A stretch of 64,000 bases of DNA, taken from contig NC_053036.3 of the NCBI RefSeq assembly GCF_002575655.3, positions 194,650,788 through 194,714,787 on the forward strand, in the 5' to 3' direction. This DNA is from Aegilops tauschii subsp. strangulata. Its lineage: Eukaryota; Streptophyta; Magnoliopsida; Poales; Poaceae. Positions 46,385 through 56,732 of the stretch are shown piece by piece; the stretch's first letter is position 1, and every line of letters begins with the position of its first letter. The notes under the pieces were generated by a model, which was given only the letters and a program-made list of their open reading frames with translations, ran no database searches and had not been told where the DNA came from. The translations under genes and the position numbers were made by a program.

Positions 46385-46840
46385 GGCGACCCCGGTGGTA
46401 GGATGCGAGATGGCGAGAGCGAGGAAGCGGATATAGCTTAGCAAGGAAGGAAGGAAGGAGGAAACAGGGGAAATGTGACTTGTGGTGGGGGAGAAAAGGG
46501 GTGGGGAAGTGGGTAAGGGGGCGGGGGTAGATATTTTGGCGGTAGGCCAAAATTTTGGAAATGTGGAGGGAAACTTTGCGCGTGGTGCCGCCGGACCATT
46601 CACTTTGAACGATTGTGTGCATCGCAAACGATTCTTCTGCTTTACGCGCATGGGATGAGTTTGATAATTCAAATTTTGGTCTCAAGGCATGGGCACATTC
46701 ACTTTGAACGCGCGCGGTGCCGCCGGACCATTCACTTTGAACGATTGTGTGCATCGCAGACGATTCTTCTGCTTTACGCGCATGGGATGAGTTTGATAAT
46801 TCAAACTTTGGTGGAAATTTCCCCGGGTACGTCATTGCAT
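46385..46840 (-). promoter_or_regulatory. 5' flank of CACTA B gene 1 with a 133-bp direct repeat
   Basis: The stretch 46430-46590 matches the 5' flank of the B3 gene in CACTA A. Further upstream, a block of about 95 bp (GTGCCGCCGGACCATTCACT ... GATAATTCAAA) is present twice, at about 46584 and 46717. The duplication could double a regulatory site. Confidence 0.6.
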
Positions 46841-47023
46841 AATTTAACATCGCTTGCTAATTTGGGCACACAAAAGAGCGTACAGCAGACAGACCACACT
46901 TACTGAATCGAGCAATTTTAGTAATTATACAGAGCCAGTTGACCTAAACATTGCTCTAACAAAAGACCAGCATTAAAAACAAAGCCTAAGTATGCATAAT
47001 TAAAAATCCGCCGCCGCGCCGGT

Positions 47024-47722
47024 CTATGCATCGCCGGTGTGAGATGAGACGTCGATGACTTGTCCTGGTGACATGCCACCGTTGGTGGACTCCGCGTCCC
47101 CCCTGCTGAAGTCGACCGCGTCCTCGTCCTTGTCCTCGGCGCCGCCCTCAAGGTTGTAGTACTCGTAGTAGTGGCTGTGCCACAGCTCGCGTTGGTACTC
47201 CACCGCCGATTCCTCGACGGACAGACTCTTCTCTACCTCGGCCTCGGCCACGCGCAACTCCTCCTCCCGGCGCTCCTCGATCTCCGCCGCCTCCTGCATC
47301 TCGGCGACCTCATAAGGAAGCAGGTGCTCCATGGCCACCGCCGCCTTTTCAGACGTGGGTTGCATGCTGGAGTCCGAGGTGGCCTGGAATATCTTGGCAT
47401 GTGCAGCCTCGATCTTGGCCTGGATGGCCTCGACCCGGGCCAGGGCGACATCAGCGGCACGGATGGCAGCTCGAGCGCTCTCGGCATTTGCAGCCGCTGT
47501 CGCAGCAGCAGCTGCAGCCGTCTCGGCTGCTGCTGCTGCCCTGTCGGCTGCCGCAGACGCCCTCTCAGCGGAAGCGGCCGCGCTCAATGCGGATGCGACG
47601 GCACTCTCGGCGTAGGCGGCCGCGCTCTCGGCATAGGCGGCCGCGCTCTCGGCGCAGGCGACAACGCTCGGGGGGGACGCGACCATCGTACGGGCCTTCA
47701 CGAAGCGTCTCGACAGCCTCAT
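47024..47722 (-). CDS. CACTA B gene 2: alanine-rich helical protein
   Basis: One frame of 232 residues from ATG 47722 (MRLSRRFVKARTMV) to TGA/TAG side at 47024. Residues 20-110 are near-continuous Ala with Glu/Ser/Arg in short repeats (AAYAESA, AESAAAYAES), strongly helical. Residues 130-180 are acidic/charged helix (EERREEELRVAEAEVEK). The C-terminus is acidic with YYEYYN and ends SSHTGDA. It lies in the same orientation as gene 1 and about 640 bp upstream of it. The downstream sequence aligns with that of the alanine-rich gene of CACTA A, so the two are positional counterparts. Codon use is GC-rich compared with the A/T-rich surroundings. No domain is recognised. Confidence 0.62.
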   Translation of the reverse strand: MRLSRRFVKARTMVASPPSVVACAESAAAYAESAAAYAESAVASALSAAASAERASAAADRAAAAAETAAAAAATAAANAESARAAIRAADVALARVEAIQAKIEAAHAKIFQATSDSSMQPTSEKAAVAMEHLLPYEVAEMQEAAEIEERREEELRVAEAEVEKSLSVEESAVEYQRELWHSHYYEYYNLEGGAEDKDEDAVDFSRGDAESTNGGMSPGQVIDVSSHTGDA

Positions 47723-47989
47723 CTTTGCAAGAAGGGGGTGCGGGAATGGGGATCGGGATTCGGGGATTCGGGGGTTGCCGGCACTGGAGCAGACGAGCCA
47801 GCGAAGCTTAAGGAGGGAGACTTAAATAGACCCAGATATTTTCATCGCAAAAGGTTCCTAGAAAACAACTATGTGTGATGTTGTAGATATTTTTTATTAG
47901 CTGTGAAAGATGAATTTGGAATAAAGTGCCAACGAATGGTGTTTTAAATAAACGAGAAATTTTGTAGTACTAATACAATTGTCATGTCA

Positions 47990-49160
47990 AATTTTGGAAA
48001 AATTCAGGGGTCATTTGACCTTCTAAGACATTTAAGTGATTTTCTAGCCATTTAATGACCGTAATTGAAATTTGAACTACATGTACATGCAACAGCTAAC
48101 CATAACGGTTTGAAAACTCATATTTCATGTACTTGTGTGCGATTTAATTCCATGTGCAGTAAACTGGAAGGAATTTTTAAACATATTGGTCTAACGGCTA
48201 TGACACAATTAAGCATGGAGTGACATGACATTTTAATTCCAAAAAATTAAAAAAATCAGAAACACATGAAACCTTGGTTGATGTAATGTCATGCCACCAA
48301 GATGATGTGGTAAAAAAATTGGCATGTTTAACCAAAGTTTGGACACACACCCCTCACAAACCAGAGCAACTCACTAGAAGGCTCGTGGTTCCGAGAGGGA
48401 ACAATGCATGTTTGATGACGAACGGGAGGTAGCTTCCTCTTACGGCCTTCAAATTTTTTTCTACGTCTAACATGCACTACTGCAACTGTAATGTGAATTT
48501 TTTTGAAAATTCTAAGGGTCATTTGACCTTTTAAAGACATTCAAGTGATTTCTAGCCATTTAATGACCGTAATTCAAATTTTAACTACATCTACATGCAA
48601 CGCGTAACCGAAACGGTTTGAAAAATCATATTTGTGTACTTGTGTGCGAGTTAATTCCATGTGCAGTAAACTAGAAGGAATTTTCAAACATATTTGTATC
48701 ATGACATGGACACATATGCATGAATACGTATGCACGGAGTGGCATGGCATTATAATTCCAAAAAAATCAGAAACACATGAAGCCTTGGTTGATGTCATGT
48801 CATGCCACCAAGATGATGTGGTAAAGAAATTGGCATGTTTGACGAAAGTTTGGACACACACCCCTCACAAACCGGAGCAACTCGCTAGAAGGTTCGTGGT
48901 TCCGAGAGGGAACAATGCATGTTTGATGACGAACGGGAGATAGCTTCCTCTTACGGCCTTCGAATTTTTTCTACGTCTAACATGCACTACTACAACTGTA
49001 ATGTGAAATTTTAGAAAATTCTAAGGGTCATTTGACCTTTTAAAGACATTTAAGTGATTTTCTAACCATTTATGACCGTTATTCAAATTTGAACTACACC
49101 TACATGCAACGCCTAACCAAAACGGTTTGAAAAATCATATTTTTGTGTACTTGTGTGAGT
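47990..49160. repeat. ~509-bp tandem repeat in CACTA B, 2.3 copies
   Basis: Units start near 48000, 48509 and 49018 at GGGTCATTTGACCTT. They share TAGCCATTTAATGACCGTAA, CCATGTGCAGTAAACT, GGAACAATGCATGTTTGATG and GGCCTTC(A/G)AATTTTTT. The third copy is cut after about 130 bp. CACTA A has one diverged copy at 21990-22130. Confidence 0.85.
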
Positions 49161-49508
49161 GTTAAAAATCATCAGACGATGTAAATATCTGATGTTCAAA
49201 AAAGAAAATGTAAAGATCTGGCAAGACAACCGGCCCCCACACGATTGGCACTCTATCTCGCGGCTCGAGGTTTGGTAGGTGATTGGCGGGGGCATTAATC
49301 AGACACGGTTCTGTATTGGAAACCATCAGCTATTATGTTCACACACGGATTTGCTGCGGGAATTGTGTGTAATTCAAACTACAGTACTCGTAAATTCCGG
49401 CAACCGGCGTGTGTACTGTCCCCGTCGATCTAGATTCCGGCCGCCGATAAATACTACCTTGCTCACGTCGTCCCGCCTGCATTCTCGTCTACATTCTCCC
49501 CTCGCTCG

Positions 49509-49537
49509 CCCTCTCTCTCTCTCTCTCTCTCTCTCTC
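49509..49537. repeat. CT microsatellite
   Basis: About 14 CT units, in the presumed 5' untranslated region of CACTA B gene 3. Confidence 0.9.
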
Positions 49538-49548
49538 GAATCTCTGCC

Positions 49549-50153
49549 ATGGCGCCGCCAGTCTGCCCACGCGCCGAAGAGGAGTCGCCGCCCCCCGAGG
49601 ACGCTCACTCGATTAGCAGCGACGAGGACCCATACGCGCCGCCTGACGAGGTTGCGCCGGACCCCCCAACTTTGGATTGGTTTTGGGCCAGTACAATCTT
49701 TGTCTATGGAAGTCGCTGCCGCCGGCTGAGAAAGCCAGGCAAGTGGCGTTCAAGAAGGAGATGGCGGAGGAGGAAGCCAGGTACCAGGCGGCCTATGAAG
49801 CCCGTGATGCCGCCTCGAAAAAGGAGGCGGCGGAGCTTTGGGGGCGGGCGTGTCGTCGTGCCGAGGAGGTGTACGAAGACGGGTACTTTGCGAGGAAGGT
49901 CATAGGTGCTGGGCACCTCGTCGCCGCGTGGAGGTGGGCCGATAAGCTCCAGCGTGCCACCGATGAGGAGCTCCAGTGGGCCAACGAAATGGCAAGATCG
50001 GCCGCGCGTGTCCACCAGCAAGAGGCAGATCAGTACGTCAAGCGCTGCGAGGCGGAGAAGTCAGAGTACTGCCTCCGCACTGGGAAGACGCCACGCACCA
50101 GGGAGTTGCTGGCGAGGGGCTGCCGGAATACTGGCCCCAGGAGGGATTATTAG
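49549..50153 (+). pseudogene. CACTA B gene 3: acidic/charged helical protein, one frameshift
   Basis: Starts at ATG 49549 in good context (TCTGCCATGG), reading MAPPVCPRAEEESPPPEDAH and SISSDEDPYAPPDEVAPDPP. A one-base loss, probably in the run of six C at 49662-49667, moves the reading to the frame that continues FGQYNLCLW-like sequence, then KARQVAFKKEMAEEEARYQA, YEDGYFARKV and KTPRTRELLARGCRN, ending at TAG 50151. About 200 residues if the frame were intact. Acidic N-terminus, then Lys/Glu/Ala-rich helix. No known domain. A possible TATA (GATAAATACTACC) lies near 49446 and a CT repeat lies in between. Opposite orientation to the other three genes. Confidence 0.55.
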
Positions 50154-50219
50154 TTTTAGTATTGTTCGTTTTCAATTTTATGCATTGTACCTAGTAGTTA
50201 TATATCATCATCATCACGT

Positions 50220-50300
50220 ATATGTGATGATATTTTATATATATATATATATTCTGTGATGATCTAATGAACAATTAATATATATATATATTATGAATTC
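50220..50300. repeat. TA-rich microsatellites
   Basis: ATATATATATATATAT near 50236-50252 and again near 50278-50291, between genes 3 and 4. Confidence 0.9.
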
Positions 50301-50547
50301 CATTTTATATCTATTTTTGTATACTAATTTGAATCTAGCTGTTATCATCCACATATACAGAATGGAAAGCGTATATACACACATTGAAACAGAACATATA
50401 AGAATGGAAAATAGAGTACACACATTGAAACAAAGCAATAAACAGAGCAATACTATGATTGCTGTGAATACAAAGTTATCCACGTCGAAACAACTTTTCA
50501 AAATAAAACGCGTCCATGAGACCATGACCAGCAGCCCTTGCCTAGGG

Positions 50548-51303
50548 TAGCTCTTGGCTCTGCCTGAACTCGTGCAGGCGTTCGTCCAAGCGGTTGACAC
50601 GCTCGAGGTACATCTAGAGCGCGATCTCGAGCTCCAAGTTGGCTATTTCATCGAAGATCACCAGCTCGAGGATGCGACGGCCATGTTCCTCTACCGCGCC
50701 CAGGTGGACACCTGGACCAAGGAGGCGGTCGAGCCTACGGACCAGCGCATTGGCATCCAGCGGGCCGCGGACAAGGCGAACGGTGGCACCCATGCGAACG
50801 GCGCGGCGGGCGTCCGGTGCAAGTACGGCGTGGGCAGCATCTGGTGCAAGTACGGTGCTGAGGGCCTCTGCCCACTCCTGGCGACGAATGGGGGTACTGA
50901 CGGGACGTGTACCCAGCTGCGACGCCGTGTCGACAGCAGGCAAGCGCCAATGGATCCGCTCTTGCTGTGCGGCGCGCCGCGCCTCTCGCTCTGCGGCGCT
51001 CCAACGGTCTTGCCGTGCAGCGAGCCATAGCCTACCGGCGCGGACGCGCCTAGCTTGCTCTGCGGCGCGCCATCGATCATGTTGTGCGGCGAGCTGCAGC
51101 TTGTCGGCGCTGACATGCCTATCTTGATCCGCGGCGCTCAAGCACCATGCGCCAAAGGTCTGCTCAACCCTGGCGATGACGCGCATCATAGCGTCGTCCA
51201 TCGTGTTGCCGGGGAGCGCCTCGGCCTCGACGGTCCGTGGCGCCTGCTCGTTTTCCTCGTCGACGAGGTTGATGGCAGAGGCGGCACTTTGGTGGGTTGG
51301 CAT
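50548..51303 (-). pseudogene. CACTA B gene 4: alanine/arginine-rich repeat protein
   Basis: Starts at ATG 51303 (MPTHQSAASAINLVDEENEQ). Residues 60-125 contain three to four copies of a ~25-residue repeat seen as AAQHDRWRAAEQARR, AARQDRWSAAEREARR and AAQQERIHWR. A TAG at 50614-50616 ends the first frame, but the same frame continues as MYLERVNRLDERLHEFRQSQ to a TAG near 50548, so the first stop may be a later nonsense change. Predicted helical, nuclear or cytoplasmic unknown. No recognised domain. GC-rich, like gene 2. Confidence 0.5.
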
Positions 51304-51429
51304 GCTTGGAAAAGGTGGATGTGCTACAGGTTGCGCTTGCCGCCTCCGTGCGTCGCACGCCCCCTATGCGCAATATACCACGGTGGCGGGAAACAGGTGA
51401 GGAAATGGCGGGAAACGGTGGCGTGTTCA

Positions 51430-51950
51430 TAAAACGCCATCAAATAATGGAAACTTAGCAGCGAGCTAGCACAAGAAGTAGATGGTGATCAGATGAACAC
51501 GGACCACACTAGGGATCCCGTCGGTGGTGAATTCATCAATCCCAAATGGTTAAATACTAGCAAGCATTTGCCCACAACACACACGGCCTATTCCATCACA
51601 AATAGGTCGGATGGATCAACAGTATGCCACGTATCGCACATTGTCAAAAAGTAATGCGGTAGACCTTCTTTAACATGTGTTAAAAAATAAAAAAATAAAA
51701 AACAAGGACCTCGAGGTTAAATTAGCTGCGGGAATGTGGCATCTCGGTCATTTGACCGAAATGACCCATCCCATCACCTAATTTATCATCGACACAACTT
51801 CCCATCCAGTCACCCATCCGATGGCTGCTCCAGCCTGAGCACACTTAACTTGATAGTTTTCTTACATAAGCTACTGGTGGAACAGCTAGTCCTTACTGAT
51901 AGGAATGCCTCTTCGCATCCTTATGGCGTATCCGGATGACCGCCCGTCCC
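51430..51950. other. Spacer between gene 4 and the right array of CACTA B
   Basis: No gene is seen. 51800-51850 (CACCCATCCGATGGCTGCTC, then CAGCCTGAGCACACTTAACT) resembles 7046-7085 in the small CACTA element, suggesting a shared CACTA-derived segment. Confidence 0.45.
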
Positions 51951-51959
51951 ACAATGGCC

Positions 51960-52490
51960 AATAGATGTTGTGTAGACAAAGCATATCACATACGTCTTAT
52001 TAGAAGCAATCGTTTGCGTTATTATTGGTCTTCACACACATTTCTGATTAGAGACTTGTTTGCCGCGTATCACACACATCTTGTTATATTGAACCGTTTT
52101 TGTTCTCTTGCCTAATCACAAACAGTTCATCCGAGTGAACCATATGTTGTACATCGCACACACCTTTGATCTGGCTTACCGTTTCTTTTGTGTTGCCTAA
52201 TCACAAACAGTTCATCGGAGTGAACCATACGCTGTGTATCGCACACGCCTCCATCTGGCTGCCCGTTTCTTTTGTTCCTCCTCATCGCAAACAGTTCATT
52301 GAACTGAACCGTATGTCCTTCATCGCACACGCAACTAAAACCTGAACCGTGTTTGATGCATCCGTCATCGCAAACGTTTTACACATTTCTGACGGTTTTC
52401 ATACAGCACCGTTTGCGATTATGGCATCGCACATAGTTTCTCGAAGGGTCTCTGATTGTAGTGTCGCGTTAGCAGCATCCTGCAGTAGTA
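51960..52490. repeat. Right subterminal array of CACTA B
   Basis: Four to five copies of a ~75-85-bp unit with ATCACAAACAGTTCATC, GAGTGAACCATA, GTATCGCACACGCCT and CCGTTTCTTTTGTT, between 52000 and 52340. It ends with GGTCTCTGATTGTAGTG and 27 further bases. Confidence 0.85.
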
Positions 52491-53842
52491 CCATGAGATT
52501 ATGCAACTCCCGAATACCAGAGGAACACCTTGTGTGCTATCAAACATCACAACGTAAATGGGTGATTATAAATATGCTCTACAGGTGTCTCCAATGGTAT
52601 TTGTTGAGTTGGCATAGATCGAGATTAGGATTTGTCACTCCGTGTATCGGAGAGGTATCTCCCGGGCCCTCTGGGTAATGCACATCACTATGAGCCTTGC
52701 AAGCAATGTGACTAAAGAGTTAGTTACGGGATGATGCATTACGGAATGAGTAAAGAGACTTGCCGGTAACGAGATTGAACTAGGGAACAACGTATGTTGC
52801 TATGCGGTTTGACCAATAAAGATCTTCATAGAATATGTAGGAACCAATATGAGCATCCAGGTTCCGCTATTGGTTATTGGCCAGAGATGTGTCTCGGTCA
52901 TGTCTACATAGTTCTCGAACCCGTTGGGTCCGCACGCTTAACGTTTGATGACGATTTGTATTATGAGTTATGTGATTTGATGAACCGAAGTTTGTTCGGA
53001 GTCCCGGATGAGATCCCGGACATGACGAGGAGTCTCGAAATGGTTGACAGGTGAAGATTCATATATTGGAAGGTTACATTCGGACACCGGAATGGTTCGG
53101 GTTGTTTCGGATGAGTTTCGGAGTACCGGGAGGTTACCGGAACCCCCCAGGGAAGTAATGGGCCTTAATGGGCTTTAGTGGAAAGAAGAGGAGGGCCTCA
53201 AGGGGTGGCAGCGCCCCCCCCCCATGGGCTGGTCCGAATTGGACTAGGAGGGGGCGGCGGCGCCTTCTTTCCTTCTCCCCTCTTCTCCCTTCCCTTCTTT
53301 CTCCTAGTTGGAATAGGAAAGGGGGGGGCCGAATCCTACTTGGACCGGGAGTCCAAGTAGGACTCCCCCACTTGGCGCGCCCCCTCTAGGGCCGGCCTCC
53401 TCTCCTCCCCCCTTTATATACGTGGGAGGGGGCACCCCAAAGACACAACAAGTCTTCTCTTAGCCGTGTGCGGTGCCCCCCTCCACAGTTACACACCTCG
53501 GTCATATCGTCGTAGTGCTTAGGCGAAGCCCTGCGTCGGTAACTTCATCATCACCGTCGCCACGCCGTCGTGCTGACCGAACTCTCCCTCGGCCTCAGTT
53601 GGATCAAGAGCTTGAGGGACGTCATCGTGCTGAACGTGTGCTGAACACGGAGGTGCCGTACGTTCGGTACTTGGATCGGTTGGATCGCGAAGACGTTCGA
53701 CTACATCAACTGTGTTACTAAACGCTTCTGCTTTCGGTCTACGAGGGTTCGTGGACACACTCTCCCGTCTCATTGCTATGCATCTCCTAGATAGATCTTG
53801 CGTGATCGTAGGTAAAATTTTGAAATACTGCGTTCCCCAACA

Positions 53843-53847
53843 GGGAT
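53843..53847 (+). repeat. Target-site duplication of Copia 2, right copy
   Basis: GGGAT, identical to 36806-36810. Confidence 0.93.
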
Positions 53848-55500
53848 GTCAACCTCCTTCATGCTCTTCATCATTGCCATTGACCCATTGTGGTGGTTGT
53901 TTGATTGCGGGGCAAATAGGGGGTTGCTTAGCCCTTGGTCGCAGGGCCGCCAAGTTGCACGTATTTCTCTATGTCGGCGATGTGGCAATTTTCTTCTATC
54001 CTTCTTCCCAGAACATGTAACTGATTAAGGAGGTCCTCCACCTTTTCATAAGGGGCAACATATTTGGAGAACAATACGCTCAAGAGTGAGGTGTTCCCTA
54101 TTGCTTGAGGTTGCCTGGAATTGGACCATGTTCTCCCAGGATTTCTTTTTTAGAGGAATGAGTTCTCGTGTGAATGCCTTGGCCTTCCTCTCCATATGTG
54201 GTGACTTAGACGCTCGGACACACAGTTCATTTGAACATGATGGGGTTCCAAACTTTCAGGTTGGTTGAGGAAATTATTTTCCAAGGTAAGGAGATTGGTG
54301 CACATCAACATGGTTCTACTACCATGCTTGGTATATTTCCTCACATCTTTCTCCCGGCCAAGTCAACTCATTATAAAATCTAACTGGATAATTAGGGCCT
54401 TCCTCTTGAAGGGCTCTGACGAGTGCAATGGTGGGCACTGTTTGGTCAGTTGGTGCAGGTCTGCCGATCCAAGTGTTGTGGCGGTTTTTCCATTGAAAAC
54501 ATTGAAATTTTTATTGTCGCCCTCCGTCTTTGTTGGCTTTGGCTTGAGTACATGGACTTGGAGAAGCCATGGGTGGGCACTCCCATGCCTACAACCACTG
54601 TGAAAGGGAGCTTTTCATGACTTCGGTTACCGTCTCTGTCCGAGATGGTTTGAAGGCAAGATTACGGACCACCAGGTGGTTAAATGAAAGGGCACCAGCA
54701 GAGCTCGTTCCTGAGTCTTTTCACACTATTGAGGCAAAATAATATCTTCGTTTCTAAGGCGATGTAGGACAATAATTGGGTTTGTCCCCTCAGGGGCATT
54801 AACATTGCCCCATGAATACATGAATTCATTGACCCCTGGATGTTGATTCAGGTCTTCACTCTCTCCCCTGGGACTCCGGACACCATCACTTGGCGTTGGA
54901 CGGTGGACGACGTCTATTCGGAGAGCTCTACATATGACATCCAATTCCAAGGCTCCTAGTCGCCGCTCCAGATTTGTCCGGATGCAATTTGGAAGGCCGG
55001 TGTGGAGAACAAATGCAGGTTTTTTCATGGTTGCTCATAAGGTGGCGGATCCTTATAATGCGGACAGGTTGCCTGCAAGGGGATGACCATGCAACGCGTT
55101 GTGTTTGATGTGTGGTAACAACTTCAGATGGTTGATCACCTCATACTTAGGTATAGTTTCGCACACCAGGTGTGGCGTGCTATTGCTACTAGGCACAACC
55201 GTCCCTCTGTCTCACCTCCTTCCATGAGAGAGACAACCTCCTTCCCTGAGTGTTGGCACCATATCTATGGCCCTGGTGATCGTCCCTCCAGACATGTGAT
55301 TGATGGTGTCGTCACTTATACATTCTGTCATATCTAGTGTGAGAGAAATAGGAGGGTGTTCGACAACAAGTATCGTGTTTTTGCTGCAGTAGTAGGCATG
55401 ATAAAAAAGGCAACGGTGGCCCGTGCCCTAGCCTTCGCTAGAGTTGCGAACGATGATCTCTATTAATCTTGTACATGTGTTTTTGTTGGTTTTTTATTGT
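53848..55500 (+). pseudogene. LINE ORF2 remnant (RT and zinc-binding C-terminus)
   Basis: Continues the RT begun at 36781: MSTSFMLFIIAIDPLWWLFD, then GLLSPW, then the catalytic region as LYVGDVAIFF, where functional LINEs have YADD. Later in shifting frames: NALAFLSICGDLD, QLIIKSNWIIRAFLLKG and segments of the RT-associated zinc-binding domain near 54850-55450. Numerous stops and frameshifts. L1-type elements copy their RNA at nicked target DNA; this one is long dead. The 3' end is near 55500 with no clear poly(A). Confidence 0.72.
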
Positions 55501-56183
55501 ATTCAAACTATTCTTTCCTTCCAGGCGTGCTGATGCCAGCAACCAGTCCAGCGGCCATGCAACAAACCATGAGTAGAGGGGGAAAAGGATCATAAATGAC
55601 ATCTACGTGGTCAAATGCGGTCAGACCCACGGTGAACCACTTACTCACAATTAAGTTCCAGATGTACATTCCTAAACTTTATAGGGTTCAATTGGCATAC
55701 CTCAAATACTTTTAGGACCTATAATGCATTTTACTTATAAAGATTATTAGGGAGCGAACTATCCCAGGATGCTCTCTTCGGGTCTAAGCCATTGGTGTCG
55801 CATCACGTGCCTATATTTGATCAGGTTTAGTTCCACTCCAAGTGACCCACTAAAGTTTACTAAAGATCAAGAGAAAATTATAGGTAAAACCTTTCTTGAT
55901 ACATCGTTTAGAGAAGTTGCTAATTCTTCTCATCACGATGACAACCTCATTTTATGTTCACTCATGAGAACACATATTTGCATAAAAAGTGCTCAAGTGC
56001 AGAAACAATACTAGCACAGAATCTCAGTATCAAACCCATAATGAAAGGTTCATAGATGAATATGGATTATGGAATCTAGACTACTAGATTCAAACCAGTC
56101 GAACTAATTCTGAATCTATATGATTCAACAACTTTCACTAATCCATACAAGTAAATGGGAATGCGATATCCAGAGAACCCCGG
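55501..56183. other. Intergenic stretch, no gene recognised
   Basis: 55610-55740 reads GGTTCAATTGGCATACCTCA and similar phrases often seen as short dispersed repeats in Triticeae. An 81-codon frame at 55769-56014 has no recognised domain; I do not call it. Confidence 0.45.
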
Positions 56184-56732
56184 TCATATCCACCTGACAT
56201 GACCTGAAACTCCTTGGTTATGGCATGCATAACACTGACCTGAAACAAATTAACCAACAAACTCTTAATAGAACTCTACAAATATTCATAGCTAATTCAC
56301 TATATGGTCATGAAGACGAGGATTAGTACCATTTTCATTTGGTTCTAGAGGGCAGCAGAAATAGTATTTTCTTCCGAATATCTCTTTCACCTCGGCGAAG
56401 AACAATGCCACTCTGGAATCACTTGAACTAGGGCTCTCAATCTTTACAGTGAAATTGTAATGGTGGAAAACTTTGTGATGGTATTCCACATTAAAGCACT
56501 GGTGACAGAGTTCCTCAATCTGCCAGTCAAGACCCTAAAATGAAATATAAATCTTTATTAGTACAGTTTTCCTGGCCACTTTCTTGTGGTTATAACAGTT
56601 AAAATACTCAAAAGTTATATCCAGACCTTGAGATTAGTATTTCTTTCAGCATATTTTTCGAATGCCAACATCACCTCCTTAGTCATCCATTTTTTCCCAT
56701 TTTGAATAATCTCTTCGTCAGAAACTTCACAC
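56184..56732 (-). CDS. DUF3615-like protein, three 3' exons
   Basis: Exons 56732-56627, 56534-56330 and 56239-56184, with donors AAG/GTCTGG and AATG/GTACTA, acceptors CATACAG/G, TTTTAG/GGT and TTTCAG/GT. The reading stays open across both junctions. It contains WMTKEVMLAFEKYAERNTNL, GLDWQIEELCHQCFNVEYHH, VFHHYNFTVKIES, then VALFFAEVKEIFG and a final CYACHNQGVSG. The helix with Ala-Phe-x-x-Tyr, the His-x-Asn-Phe strand, the FFAE strand and a terminal Cys pair resemble the plant DUF3615 family, of unknown function. Upstream exons are not found before the LINE at 57120; a TGA soon after the Cys pair may be premature. This is the clearest host-gene candidate. Confidence 0.5.

Larger units (their letters stand above)
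44142..52490. mobile_element. CACTA transposon B, non-autonomous, with four gene-like cargo units
   Basis: 8349 bp. The left terminus CATTCGTGTGCGTCGG aligns with the inverse of the CACTA A terminus. The right end CCTGCAGTAGTA is consistent with a decayed TAGTG terminus, and a second TGTAGTG occurs 27 bp inside. The target duplication is CTA (44139-44141) and CCA (52491-52493), 3 bp as expected for CACTA, one base mutated. Subterminal arrays lie at both ends. No TNP2-type transposase is visible; instead there are genes at 44994-46384 (-), 47024-47722 (-), 49549-50153 (+) and 50548-51303 (-). Confidence 0.82.
36811..53842 (+). mobile_element. Copia-type LTR retrotransposon (Copia 2), nearly complete
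   Basis: 5' LTR (36811-38552), primer-binding site, leader, gag-pol (39788-43767), polypurine tract and 3' LTR (43801-44141 plus 52491-53842). A perfect 5-bp target duplication GGGAT is present. CACTA element B was inserted into the 3' LTR. The order protease-integrase-RT-RNase H identifies Copia. It inserted in the reverse-transcriptase region of an older LINE. Confidence 0.96.
43801..53842 (+). repeat. 3' LTR of Copia 2, split by CACTA B
   Basis: Segments 43801-44141 and 52491-53842. Counting from 52494 (the three bases before it are the CACTA target copy) the total is 1690 bp, 52 bp short of the 5' LTR. The shortfall is a single deletion at 52783, where the 5' LTR has about 52 bp (37444-37495). 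Confidence 0.93.

Noticed and set aside
46281..46850. 189-residue minus-strand frame containing a repeated phrase
   Set aside because: Its repeated part is the 133-bp direct repeat of the 5' flank, and it reads past the gene 1 start in another frame; not a separate gene.
47024..47722. Alanine-rich frame as a chance product of GC-rich DNA
   Set aside because: The opposite strand is also open, which argues for caution, but the positional counterpart in CACTA A and conserved 3' flanks favour a real gene, so I kept it at moderate confidence.
55769..56014. 81-codon open frame left of the DUF3615-like exons
   Set aside because: Opposite strand to the exons, no domain and no conserved signals.
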